DNA from: Calendula officinalis
Lineage: Eukaryota > Streptophyta > Magnoliopsida > Asterales > Asteraceae
Length of the DNA stretch: 64,000 nucleotides
NCBI GenBank assembly: GCA_963853835.1
Contig: OY970829.1
Coordinates: 78,862,901-78,926,900 of the forward strand
Reading direction: 5' to 3'
The position numbers and the translations under genes were made by a program. The notes beneath the pieces are model-generated. The model was not told the DNA's origin and did no database searches. It saw nothing but the letters and a program-made list of their open reading frames with translations. Shown here piece by piece: positions 1 through 9,703 of this stretch; position 1 is the first letter of the stretch, and each line of letters opens with the position of its first letter.

Positions 1-168
1 AATCACGACAAAAGTGTTTTATCTAATTTGAAATTGTCATAGTAAATAAGTTAAACGTGACTAAAACAACATTAGAACTTTATTTGTCACTTTTAGCCAC
101 ACGAACAAGTCAAACTGTGGCTAGACTATTTTAAAAAACTGTGACTGTAGCCTATTTTTGTACTAGTG
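1..168. mobile_element. CACTA-like transposon terminus (partial)
   Basis: The stretch ends in TACTAGTG, whose reverse complement CACTAGTA followed by CAAAAATAGGC resembles the terminal repeat of plant CACTA (En/Spm) elements. Inside it are short subterminal motifs on both strands of the type GTGACTGTAG and TGTGGCTAGAC. The rest of the element lies outside the window, so the opposite end and the 3-bp target duplication cannot be tested. Confidence 0.4.
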
Positions 169-1310
169 TAGGAATATGGAGACCTCTTATGGTGTGTAGA
201 TCGCTTGCAGTATCATTATTAAAAAAATATAGATTACGAAATGGTCATGAGGTATATGTCCTATTTGCTAAAAATAGTTCAAAATCATTCGTTTGTCGTC
301 CATGTGATCTTCAGTTTCTTTTATATCGATATTTATTTTATATTTCATTGTTAATATAACTGTATTTCTTTGGTTCATCCTTGATATATACCGTTATCAG
401 ATTATAGAAGTTAAAATACTTTGCTTGAATAATGTCTTACAAGTTAAAATCTTCCTTTCTTGACATAAAAAGTCGTCCGAAATTGTATGTTGCTTCCTTA
501 GATGGTTCTTTTATTTGCAATATCAATTTATCATTGCTAGTGATTTCTTAGGTTATATAAATGATAAATTAATAAATGAACACAAATCCATTGTCGTCCA
601 GCCGGGTTCGATTCCCGGCAATGGAACTGATTTTTAAGTTCACATGTTTTTCTAAATTTACCCTTACAGTTTCATATTTTACCCTGAAAATTTCCATCGT
701 TTTGACTTTGCTAATTGGCTGCTAAATTAATTTCTTTTGCCTAAGTGACTTTAATTAAATGAATAGGCCAATCTACTCTGACTTGTATGTCATTTAGTTA
801 TCACTACAAAAACCTAATGAAAGTGACTTTGGTCGTAATGTTTCTTACAAACTTTCAGATAAATGTTTTCTTTTAATATTGTTTAATTAATCCTTGCATT
901 GTGTGGATCGTGGAATAGATGAAGTAACAAATTTCACTTTACCGTTTCTAATCACCATGTTGATTTGTTAATGAAAAATAATGTTTTTGATAAACATATG
1001 GAGTTAACGTTTAAAATAATAAAAAAATGACAAGCACAACGAAGTGTCACACCTCACCTACTACTTGTATGCCGTCATGCATGCCACGTCAGAAGTGGGC
1101 CCAGCGGCTTTAGTCAATTGCAACTGCACTTTCTGAAACTTTTCTATTACTCCAAAGTCCAAACACCCAATCTCTCTCTCTAGCCCTAAATCATCTACAC
1201 AAATCTGTAAATCCACAACTGAATTTGATCATACTGTTAGTTTTTCCAACTTACCGACGGATACGAAGCTCAATTAGGGCTCAAATTGAAGCTCAAAGTT
1301 GGATATAACG
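169..1310. other. AT-rich flank and 5' leader of the G-beta pseudogene
   Basis: No convincing coding region is seen. It holds a truncated tRNA at 587-626. A CACTACAAAAA motif at about 804 could be a worn transposon end. From about 1100 to 1310 there is a more GC-balanced leader with a CTCTCTCT run, as plant 5' untranslated regions often have, leading to the ATG at 1311. Confidence 0.4.
587..626 (+). pseudogene. Truncated tRNA-Glu relic
   Basis: The acceptor 5' strand TCCATTG and the start of the D arm (GTCGTCCAG) run directly into a complete T arm (CCGGGTTCGATTCCCGG) and the matching acceptor 3' strand CAATGGA. The anticodon arm and the rest of the D arm are gone. The two acceptor strands pair over seven bases. 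The ends match plant tRNA-Glu. It cannot be a working tRNA. Confidence 0.6.
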
Positions 1311-1909
1311 ATGTCTGTCGCAGAACTAAAAGAGAGGCACACAGCTGCAACAGAAACTTTGAATTCTCTCAAGGAACGATTAAGAGAAAGACGCCATCAA
1401 CTTCTCGACACAGACGGTATTTTGAATTGTTTGTTTTGGATTCCAATTTGTGTTTCCAATGTACTTGGATCTATTCCTTTTTTTGTGATTGTGTTTTACA
1501 GTGGCGGATTATGCAAGAGCTCAAGGTAAGACTCCGGTTTCTTTCGGCCCCACGGATCTGGTTTGTTGTCGGATTTTACAGGGAAGGTAAGATTTCAGTT
1601 TTATGTTGATTGGTAATTCGTTCTGGATCTTGATGCAAATATGCTAAGACTCTAGGCTGTTTTCTATCTGAAGTGATTCGAAAATCTGGATCATTTGGTA
1701 TGATCTGTTTACCTATTTTAAGCTATGATCAGTTGAAGTAATGAGGATTAAGGTCTATGATGTTAGATTGAACTATTGAAGACAGTTTTAGTGTGCAAAT
1801 GTCTTCTTAGGTCTAATGATTAGCATGCACAATTACATTGATATGATAACTTAAGTGCTCATGTTCATATTATTAATTTTGTTTGATAGTTCACTCATGG
1901 ATTATCTTG

Positions 1910-3575
1910 GGTGTGGTCACACCAAGTCGGAAGCCACATATGCGCCATCTCTGGCCACATCACCATTTCACATTTCACATTCAAAACCCCCAAATACCCT
2001 TCTACCATCACTTAAGCCATTTGGGCCCCACCCCCCTTTTTTTCTTTTTCTTTTTTTTAAAAAACATAATACTTCATTAAAATAAAAATTACATAATACA
2101 AATTAAAATACCTAAAAATAAAAAAAAAATTACCGAAAAATAAAAAAAATACCTAAATATAAGAAAAAAATACCGAAAAAAAAAACAAAAAAAAAACTAC
2201 TCATCGTCTCGTCCACGTCAAGTTCATCTTCGTCGACGGGGTATTTTTCGCGGATCGCCCTTTTTTGCTTGATGATTCTCGCCTTATCCGCGCGCCCCAA
2301 CCCCTCGGTGCTAGTGCCGAGGAATCTCAATTCTTCCAACCGCACGAAAACGTCATCCCGCGCCTTTGACCTTTCGTATGCGGATTGAGCGGCTTCACTT
2401 TTCCGCCTAAACTCCGCCATCATAGCCTCGCCAAGGTCCGGCGGTCCTGCACTTCCGGGGTTGTTAGTGCCGGATGAACTTTCCGATCTACTTTTTTTTG
2501 CCTTACGAGACTTTCCCGCCGGACGTGGTCTCGTATCTTCCCCGAAAAGTTCTTTGTTATCGGAGAGCGAAATGTGCTCGGGGGGCGTCCCATTTCGGGC
2601 ATTTTCTCAAAACTTCCCACGCACCTTCGTTATTAAATTGTTTTTTGACGTCGACTCGTCACGGTACGCTTGTCGGACACGGGCCAAAAAGTCAACCTCA
2701 TTTTCACCACTTCTACTTGTACGTTGTAAACGTTTGTAGATACCGTTGAAATGTTGACAATTACCGTTTAAAGTCATCCACTTCCCCGTCAACATGTCTT
2801 TGGTACGTGGCGTATCAACATCCTTGTTGAACTCAACAAGGATTTTGTTCCAAAAACATTCATCGGATTGGTCTGCGCCCTTTTCGGCATCCTCGGAAAC
2901 GCTAACCCAACAGTCGGCCAATAACACTTCTTGTGCGGCGTCTCACCGAATGACTGTCCGACTTAAGTTGGTTGCAACTTTTTTCCCCTTTCTTCTCGCC
3001 TTTTCGACGGCCGCGGGGTCTTGAGGTTGTGAAGGTTGTGGTTGTGAAGATTGTGGTTGTGACCATTGTGTTTGTGACCACATTTGAGGGGGGTGTTGTT
3101 GAAGGTTTTGAAATTGTTGTTGAAGCATAAATTGATTATATTGCTCTTGGGAAAAAGTCGGCATTTGGGTGGACGATACCGATTGTTGGGACGAAGGTGT
3201 TGACGGATTGGACGCCGGTGAGCCGGAACTTCCCCATCCAAGAATACCGTTCATCCAATCGGGATGTGGTGGTTGACATTTTTGTGAGTTTTTGAGAGTG
3301 AAAGTGTAAGAAATTGTAGAGTGTGTAGAAGATGGTGTGAAAAAAGGTTATGGTTAAAGGGGTTATTTATAATAGGTTTTATTTAAAAAAAAAAAAATAT
3401 TAAATTTCCGTCAAAGTAGCCGTTGCCAACGGCTAGTCCACGTGTCACCTTCCCATTCGTCCGCTGCCTTCATCGAGACTCCGGCGCCCCGCCTCGCTCG
3501 CGTAGCGGGCGGTGTCGTGGCGTGTCCGGCGCGCCGAGGTGGCATCCGGCGTCCACCCCCGCTCGTTACCACACC
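1910..3575 (-). mobile_element. PIF/Harbinger-like insertion in the G-beta intron
   Basis: Candidate inverted ends are GGTGTGGT at 1910-1917 and ACCACACC at 3568-3575. Between them is a minus-strand SANT/Myb-like gene of the kind that accompanies Harbinger transposases. GC content rises sharply near the right end (3470-3570), unlike the AT-rich host intron. No DDE transposase is present and no 3-bp target duplication could be fixed, so the borders are provisional. Confidence 0.45.
2130..3254 (-). pseudogene. Harbinger-associated SANT/Myb-like protein, broken
   Basis: Read on the minus strand, it starts MNGILGWGSSGSPAS, followed by a Gln/Pro/His-rich low-complexity region with repeated SQPQ. 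A trihelix/SANT-like block follows (LLADCWVSVSEDAEKG, then FWNKILVEF and KWMTLNGNCQHFNGIY at about 2750-2900). A charged C-terminal helix contains EAMMAEFRRKSEAAQ and RADKARIIKQ. This is the layout of the plant proteins often labelled GST-T3-like or NAM-associated, which are Harbinger ORF1 products that bind DNA with the transposase. The reading is broken: a stop follows SRTVIR at about 2940, one frameshift lies near 2630 and another near 2588 in a run of C. It is probably inactive. Confidence 0.6.
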
Positions 3576-4798
3576 GATCACTCTTAATGTGTCCGATCAA
3601 CTTGTCACCTTGTTTATGCTTGAACCGAATATTTATATCTTAAAAAGTAATATGCAAGTTATTCTGTGCTGTTAGCTAAATGATGGATAAAGTTTAGCAA
3701 TTATGTTTGCCTATGGCACTCATTAACAACTAATATTCTAGTTACATGTTGCTTCATTGTACATTAGTTTGACAACGTATTAATACAACAAAGTCTACCT
3801 TTTTTTGGTATATGTAAGCCTTGCATTATGTTTATTTCATATATATGAGTCTATGACTATACAAATTTCAACATGAAAATTATATTCAGGTGTATTCACT
3901 CGATTGGACACCTGAGAAAAATCGAATAGTCAGTGCATCACAAGATGGAAGATTAATAGTTTGGAATGGTAAGTCAAAAAACGCATGCAATAAAACTCCC
4001 GTGTGCATGGGTTATGACATGTGCTTTTTCTCCCAATGGGCAGTCAGTTGCATGTGGTGGGCTTGATAGCGTTTGTTCTATTTTTAATCTTAATGCAACA
4101 CTTGATAAAGATGGAAATATTCCAGTTTCAAGAATGCTTAATGGGGTTACGTGTCATGTTGTCAGTATGTTCCTGACGATGATACTAGGTTAATAACTGG
4201 TTGTGGTGACCAAACATGTGTGTTGTGGGATATAACTACTGGATTGAGAGCATCTGTGTTTGGTGGAGAGTTACATTTCCAGGTAATTTTAAATCTATGC
4301 TTTGAACGAGCGAGTCTTAATTGTATTGATGATTTCAGTGTAACGGGAGAATATTCATATCTGTGATTCAAGCGTAGTCGAGCAGTCAGAACATTTCATG
4401 GTCATGAGGCAGATGTTAAATTCTTTCCAGATGGAAATCGGTGGGTCAGATGATGGGACTTGCAGACTTTTTGATATTAGGACTGGTCATCAGTTACCCG
4501 CCAAATCAGCAGCAGCAGCAGGGTGATAATAATAATACTCCTAGTGTAAATTCTGTTGCTTTTTCGATATCGGGACTATTGATGTTTGCTAGCTACTCAA
4601 ATGGTGGTGGGATACTCTATTGGCTGAGGTAAATAGTAATTAAAAATGGATGGTAATGGTAAAGGATAGTAATACTAATGGTGGTTTTGAAATGAAATGA
4701 AATGGTAGGTTGTTTTATCATCCATTCACCAGACCCATTTACTTGAGATTCTAAAACATGTTCATTTGCAGTTTGGAGGGCACAGAAGACTCATCTAA

Positions 4799-5460
4799 CA
4801 ACACCAACACCAACACCAGGTGGTCTGGTCTCATTTGCATGTTTCTTGAGACTTGTACCCGTGTGAAATCAACATAACATAAACTAGTTTTGGTAGTAGT
4901 AAATATTTTCATTTTGCTGTCTGTCTTGAGGATTCTTCATATTGAACTGGCGCCACTTTTGGTGAATCAATATTGTTGCCGTTTAATTCATCTTTGCCTA
5001 TGCTTCTTGTTCTTTTTCAAAATCCGCTTCTCAGTTTTGTTCAAACCCAAAGGCTCAACGTAATCTTCCGTAATGTAATTGAATTCAGTTGGAATTGAAT
5101 TCGGTTGTAATTGACAGGTTCAACCGGATTACAATGCTATTGAATATTTATGTTAAATTAGTTATGTAATAGGTATATAAATGCAAAAAAAACCTAAAAA
5201 TTTACAAAACAAATATTATAAAAATCTAAAAAATTACAAAAATTTACCAATATCACAAAAACCCATGTTCGACCGACCGGGGTTCATAGTTAACTTGGCC
5301 GGTTCGAAGCGGTTCATAAATGGACTTTAAACCGGTCGATTCGACCTGGCATATTTCCATTTTCCGGTCGGACTGGTCGAACCGTCCGGTCGAACCCAGG
5401 TTTTAATGAGCTCAAAATTAACACATACAGAGTAGTATTTTAATATTGTTATATAATATA
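4799..5460. other. Intergenic; CCGGT/GGTTCGA-rich patch
   Basis: This is the 3' flank of the G-beta pseudogene and has no gene. From about 5268 to 5400 there is a GC-richer stretch with repeated CCGG, GGTCGA and GGTTCGA words on both strands inside AT-rich surroundings, probably a worn transposon end. It is not the same sequence as the ACCGGTT arrays at 22-24 kb. Confidence 0.4.
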
Positions 5461-5615
5461 CTCCCTCCGTCCCTAAATAAAGTTCTCATTTCTCTTGGGC
5501 ACAACTTTTTAGGAGATAGTTAATGATGGGGTATTTGGTATTACTTTTGATTAAAATATAAGGTTTGATTGGAGAGAGAAAGTGTTTTAGGAGATATTTA
5601 GGGACGGGGGGGGAG
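5461..5615. mobile_element. Stowaway (Tc1/mariner) MITE
   Basis: The element is 155 bp long. Its terminal repeats begin CTCCCTCCGTCCCTAAAT at the left, matched inversely by ATTTAGGGACGG...GGGAG at the right, with TA dinucleotides at 5459-5460 and 5616-5617. The start CTCCCTCCGT is the hallmark of plant Stowaway elements. It has no coding capacity. Confidence 0.85.
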
Positions 5616-5636
5616 TAATCTATATCTATACTACTA

Positions 5637-5716
5637 TTAAAGCATTTAGGCCTACTAATATTAGAAGGTCTTAAAACTTTAAGACCTTCTAATATTAGTA
5701 GGCCTAAATGCTTTAA
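5637..5716. repeat. Perfect 39-bp inverted repeat with a 2-base loop
   Basis: The arms at 5637-5675 and 5678-5716 match at every position by eye and are separated only by AC. Both outer ends are TTAA. The repeat sits 12 bases inside the left end of the candidate Helitron. A transcript would fold into an uninterrupted 39-bp stem. Confidence 0.9.
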
Positions 5717-5747
5717 AAGACTAAAAAGAATAAAAATGCGGCTTATG

Positions 5748-5801
5748 GGAATCAAACCCGTGACCATTTGGGACTTAAGTGTGTGTTAACCACTTCAACT
5801 A
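5748..5801 (-). promoter_or_regulatory. tRNA-like Pol III A and B boxes
   Basis: On the minus strand, TAGTTGAAGTGGTTA (5787-5801) resembles an A box and GGTTTGATTCC (5748-5758) resembles a B box. The spacing of about 43 bases between their starts is that of a tRNA. A SINE head or a tRNA-derived segment carried by the Helitron would explain it. No anticodon arm was identified. Confidence 0.5.
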
Positions 5802-6260
5802 CTTGATTACTTTGATTTATTCTAGATACTAATAAATATAACCTTTAACGTCACCAGAACCCACACCATCATTTCTCTATTTAAACGGCCCATATTATTT
5901 CCACAAAAGACAAATTTCGGATCTGATCCTAATTTAGTTCAACTTTCATTTTTTTACTTGTCGTAAATAACTTGTTATTAACAAAGCTCATATTATTATA
6001 TGCTCCACTACATACTACCATCACTAATGTCGGCACCTACCATCACTACGCACCACTACTCATCACCCATCGCTATTGCCACCACCACCAATATTGTCGT
6101 CATTTCGAAATATAGTTACGGGTACCTGCCGCCGCATTGTACAGGTACCCTGCTAATTAAAATTTAAAATATTTAATTTATTTACAAGAAAATTGAAAGT
6201 TAAAATGCAAGTGGCAAGTGATGTCCTCCAAAAAACTTCTCATTTCACTCTAAACTTTTG

Positions 6261-6478
6261 TCCCACAAAAAACTTCCCATTTCCCATATTTGGTGGGCTC
6301 CACCCAATAAAAAACTATTATTATTAAAAACCCCACCACTAATATCCACTAACTATCTTTCTCTTTCCAATCTAACCTTATATTTTAATCAAAAGTATTA
6401 TCAATTACCCCACCACTAACTATTACCTAAAAGCATGTGCAAAAGCTAAATGTGAAGTTTTTTGTGGGACGAAGGGAG
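6261..6478. mobile_element. MITE with TCCCACAAAAAACTTC repeats
   Basis: TCCCACAAAAAACTTC at 6261-6276 is matched inversely by GAAGTTTTTTGTGGGA at about 6454-6469. The right end continues CGAAGGGAG and is followed by TA, consistent with a Stowaway terminus. The left end has lost the CTCCCTC part or has been altered, so the left border is approximate. It is non-coding. Confidence 0.55.
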
Positions 6479-6552
6479 TAATTAACAAACCACTGCCACC
6501 GGCGGTCGTACAAATATAAAAAAATCGAAAATCAAAATATCATGTTCTTCCG

Positions 6553-7110
6553 ATGCCTACTCCCTCGATATCATCTTCCTCCTCTTTAATCCTTGTCGCC
6601 ACAGGAACTCTAGCTTTCGGTTCCCTCCTCTACCTTTTCCGGCGCTACCTCCCGCCGACCACTACCGCATCCGATCATCCCAACCGTATCCACCGAGAAT
6701 ACCACACCAATCTCCCCCAACGTAGATTCAACATCCGACGTCTAGATCTGAGCTTCCGAGTAGGCCGAAACCGCCGGATCGTGCTGCTAGTTCAGGCAGC
6801 AACGTATTTTGTTCATAATAACGGAAGTAGATCTCAATTGTGGATTTCGATCAGAATTGGAGGGAGTTTGGTGGAGAAAGAAGTCAAGGCTTTGATGATT
6901 TTGCTTCTGTTGAGGTGGTTGATTACGCCTGTGTTTGTAGAGATCAAGGAGGAGGTAGATTTCGCTTCGATTATGTACCTTCGTAGCCTACGGTTGCCGT
7001 TGATTGCTTGGGCGATCGCTTAGGTTCAGGATTCGTAATTTTTACAGGAGAGCAACCATGTTCTGCCTCCAATTTGTGCATTACATTACATGGCAGTTGA
7101 TATATATAAA
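6553..7110 (+). pseudogene. Unrecognised, probably decayed ORF with one membrane segment
   Basis: An ATG at 6553 opens 156 codons. The start MPTPSISSSSSLILVATGTL followed by a hydrophobic stretch to about residue 28 looks like a Ser-rich leader plus a membrane segment. Composition then becomes Arg-rich and unnatural. In another frame the DNA reads sensibly again: PSRPKPPDRAASSGSNVFCS at about 6760, VDFDQNWREFGGERSQG at about 6845, DYACVCRDQGGGRFRFDY near 6930, and a last segment to about 7110. This alternation suggests a real gene broken by small indels. The family was not recognised. A young or lineage-specific gene is an alternative. Confidence 0.35.
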
Positions 7111-7423
7111 TGTAGATTTGATTATAGGTAATGATTATTTAAAACGTAATATAAAACTTGCTTTGATTGTTCATTTCAAAATCCCGACAATTTTAGATTA
7201 CAAATATTAAGTTTTTTTTTTTTTTAAAATTGTTCAAATATGTTGCTAAAAAGTAGAACAAATGTCAAAGGTTACGGATGCTAAATGAGATTGGTATCCA
7301 TATAATGATATAAACATTAACATCAGCCCTAAAATAAACCAACATGGAATTCAATATGATCTTGAGAGCCATCTAAAGTAAAAAGGAGATGTTTTGTTGT
7401 GCACAACAATCTTAATCGTGTAC
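7111..7423. other. AT-rich spacer before the Copia element
   Basis: No coding, RNA or repeat signal is seen apart from a T-run near 7210. The last five bases, TGTAC at 7419-7423, form the left target duplication of the Copia element. Confidence 0.5.
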
Positions 7424-7595
7424 TGATAATGTATATGTGTATTAAGAGAGTGTATTAAGAGAGTTAGTTAGTTTGTTAAGAGTTTGTTACACTAACTACT
7501 CTAGTATTGCTTTGACTATAAATAGTCACCCCTGATGTACATTGTAGGGTAATCAATACAATACAATATCACATTCTCTCTCATAAACTCTTTCA
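7424..7595 (+). repeat. Copia 5' LTR
   Basis: This 172-bp LTR runs from TGATAATG to CTCTTTCA. A TATA box, TATAAATA, lies at 7517-7524 with the likely start about 30 bases downstream. It differs from the 3' copy at one base (ACTAACTACT here, ACTAAGTACT there), which suggests recent insertion. Confidence 0.93.
7517..7524 (+). promoter_or_regulatory. TATA box of the Copia LTR
   Basis: TATAAATA lies 71 bases before the LTR end, in the usual place for a short Copia LTR promoter. The same box in the 3' LTR (20747-20754) could start transcripts into the flanking DNA. Confidence 0.6.
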
Positions 7596-7608
7596 TGGTA
7601 TCAGAGCA
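7596..7608 (+). promoter_or_regulatory. Primer binding site (tRNA-iMet)
   Basis: TGGTATCAGAGCA directly after the LTR is complementary to the 3' end of plant initiator methionine tRNA, the usual primer for reverse transcription in this group. Confidence 0.9.
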
Positions 7609-7689
7609 CTAGAAATCGCATCTGATTTTTTTTAATTTTTTTTCTTTCCTTCTTTGATTCATTCTTGTTCTTGAATCAAAATCAAAATC

Positions 7690-9397
7690 ATGACTACGAA
7701 TGTGAATACTACTCCAAATACGAACAATCAAAATCAATCGTTGTGTTGCAAACATTCCTAATCTTGTTTCCATTCAATTGAAGGATGATAATTATCTTGT
7801 TTGGAAGCATCAGCTCACTTCGATCTTTGAATCTATGGATCTTCAAAAGTTCATCGATGGATCTAGCTTACCGCCGCCTGAATCAAGTGTTGAATACATG
7901 ACATGGAAGAAATTAAATAAATATGTTGAGATTATCATCAATGCAACGCTCAGTCAGTCAGTTGCTCACATTGCAATTGGCACGAGTACAGCCTACGAAC
8001 TTTGGCAGAAGATTGAGGTTTTGTTTTTGCAACAAATTTCTGCAAAGAAGATTCAATTGCAAACTCGTCTTCATCAAATTAAACAAGGAACTATGACTAT
8101 TGATGCATATTGTACTGAGATTAACAATATTGCACAATCGTTGCAATCAATTGGAGTTAAAATTGATGATTCTGATCTTGTAATTCATGTTTTAACTGGA
8201 TTATCTTCGGAATATAGGGTTCTTGCGATAAACATTGAGAATTCTTCTGTTCTTCCTTCGTTTATGGAGTTACGTTCAAAATTGCTTGTATATGAACAAC
8301 GTCTTACTCGAGAATCACAAACTCCTACAGTTGTTGATGCTACGGCCATGGCTGCGTCTTCTACTCTGCCTCCTCCTCATCAGGTTCAGTCTCAATTGTC
8401 AAATCCTTTTGGAAATAGCTGTCAAATCTGTCACAAGGATGGTCATATGGCATCCACATGTTTCTGGCGTTTTGACACTAGTAGTCCTACTCAAGGCAGA
8501 GGAAGACAACAAAGTGGAAACAGAGGCTCTTATTATCGTGGTCGTGGTGGTAATGGAGGACGATATTTCAGAGGAGGAAGAAATCGTGGTGGTAGATATT
8601 CTTCTGGCAATCCTTCTGGAAATTATGGCAACACTAGTTCTTATGGAGGCAACACTAATCATGGTTATGCTGCTTGGCAATCGGCTAATGTTGAAAATAA
8701 TCTGTGGCATCCAAATAATTCCTTCAATCCGTTTCAGTCCTCTTCTAATGCTACATTGTATGGACAACCTCAACCTCCTACTAATCCTGGTTTTGGTCAT
8801 CATCAATATGTAAATGCATAGTTCAACGATGTTGATAATGGTTTTGGGCCAAATCATTTTGCTAATTGGGCTTCTGTAATGAATTCAACTGCTAATCCAG
8901 GTAATCATAAATATTGGGCACCTGAGCATGCTTTTAGTGTTGATAATCTTTCAAATGTGTGTGAAACAATTGAGTCATGGTTACCAGGTTCAGGGGCTAC
9001 CTCTCATATGACGTTTGACCCTAGTTTGGTTGAAAATGCTCAACCCTATACTGGTAAGGAAAAAGTTATCATAGGCAATGGTATGGCTCTTACCATTACT
9101 CACATTGGTCATTTCAAACTTAATTTACCACATTGTTCTTTACCTCTTAAATCTGTACTTCTTGTGCCTCAACTCAAAAAGAGTCTTTTGTCCATACCTC
9201 AATTAGTCATTGATAATCCATGTGTTGTTGCTTTCTCATCCTTTGGATTCTTTATACAGACTTTTGATGGACAACTTCTTCATCACATTCCACTCAACAA
9301 ATACAATGTGCATGGTCTTTCGGCTACAACTGTAGATTCTTCAGCAATGTATCAGCTTTGGCATACCCGCCTTGGGCATCCTGGCTCATATGTGTTG
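7690..9397 (+). pseudogene. Copia gag, protease and pre-integrase region, broken
   Basis: The probable start is ATG at 7690, but the frame shifts near 7750 before the long gag stretch (7778-8821). Gag has the UBN2-type helical domain, then a CCHC knuckle (CQICHKDGHMASTC at about 8420-8460) and an RGG-rich tail (RGRGGNGGRYFRGG). A TAG at 8819-8821 interrupts the polyprotein, which resumes in frame. The protease motif reads WLPGSGATSHM at about 8980-9012, where the family has DSG, so the catalytic Asp is Gly. The pre-integrase motif LWHTRLGHPGS ends at 9397, where the Gypsy inserted. Confidence 0.85.
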
Positions 9398-9570
9398 TGT
9401 AACGACCCGAATTTGTAAATAGATAAATTGTATAAAAATATGATAATTATGGATAAATCATATAAATTACGTGGGAATTGGTTTCGTGTCGTTTGGACAC
9501 CGTACGAGAAAGTTACGGGCGAAACCGGGTCGAGACAAGTTGGAAAAAGTGCAGCCTTGCTGCCATCAGG

Positions 9571-9703
9571 AGTTCGCGGCGCGAACTATAAGTTCCCGAT
9601 CGGGAACTTTCTCCAGGGAGTTTGGCCATGTGTCGCTAAGTAGTTCGCGACTAGATAACGATCGCTAAGTATGCGTGTAGAAGGAGAGTTCGCGACGCGA
9701 ACT
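9571..9703. repeat. Cluster of palindromes in the Gypsy LTR
   Basis: AGTTCGCGGCGCGAACT (9571-9587), AGTTCCCGATCGGGAACT (9591-9608) and AGTTCGCGACGCGAACT (9687-9703) share AGTTC/GAACT ends. The second is a perfect 18-bp palindrome; the others have one central base. The cluster recurs in the 3' LTR at 16309-16441. They could be dimeric factor sites or RNA hairpins; the function is unknown. Confidence 0.85.

Larger units (their letters stand above)
1311..4798 (+). pseudogene. Heterotrimeric G-protein beta subunit pseudogene (AGB1-like)
   Basis: Intact AGB1 is a WD40 propeller that pairs with G-gamma at the plasma membrane. Exon 1 (1311-1416) gives the coiled-coil start MSVAELKERHTAATETL. Exon 2 (1502-1586) carries the TPVSFGPTDLVCC segment. 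Exon 3 (3890-4282) carries blades such as VYSLDWTPEKNRIVSASQDG and THAIKLPCAWVMTCAFSPNG. Eroded pieces follow at 4339-4628, and the last exon (4772-4798) ends FGGHRRLI-stop. Introns with GT and AG borders remain, so it is not a retrocopy. Compared with the family, HTG is missing after LQG at 1580, about 5 bases are lost near 3966 and about 7 near 4145, most blades are missing around 4340-4440, and a whole exon before the last is absent. The frame is broken several times. A transposon sits in the intron after exon 2. Identity is secure; loss of function is inferred. Confidence 0.85.
5625..6156 (+). mobile_element. Small non-autonomous Helitron (candidate)
   Basis: The left end TCTATACTACTATTAAAG follows an A, and the right end CTAA is followed by T, as expected for Helitrons, which insert between A and T. 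Just before CTAA is a hairpin: GGGTACCTG (6120-6128) pairs with CAGGTACCC (6142-6150). At 532 bp it carries no Rep/helicase. Inside are a perfect long palindrome close to the left end and a tRNA-like promoter on the minus strand. It lies 9 bp from the Stowaway MITE. Confidence 0.6.

Noticed and set aside
804..830. CACTACAAAAACC motif as a second CACTA end
   Set aside because: Motif alone; no matching opposite end or target duplication found in the window.
5268..5400. CCGGT-rich patch as part of the same hAT family as 22-24 kb
   Set aside because: The words differ (GGTTCGA and GGTCGA rather than ACCGGTT), and no TAGAGATGCACA-like end is nearby.
9428..9668. Overlapping ORFs of 65-72 codons, repeated at 16166-16406
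   Set aside because: They are parts of the Gypsy LTR, not genes.
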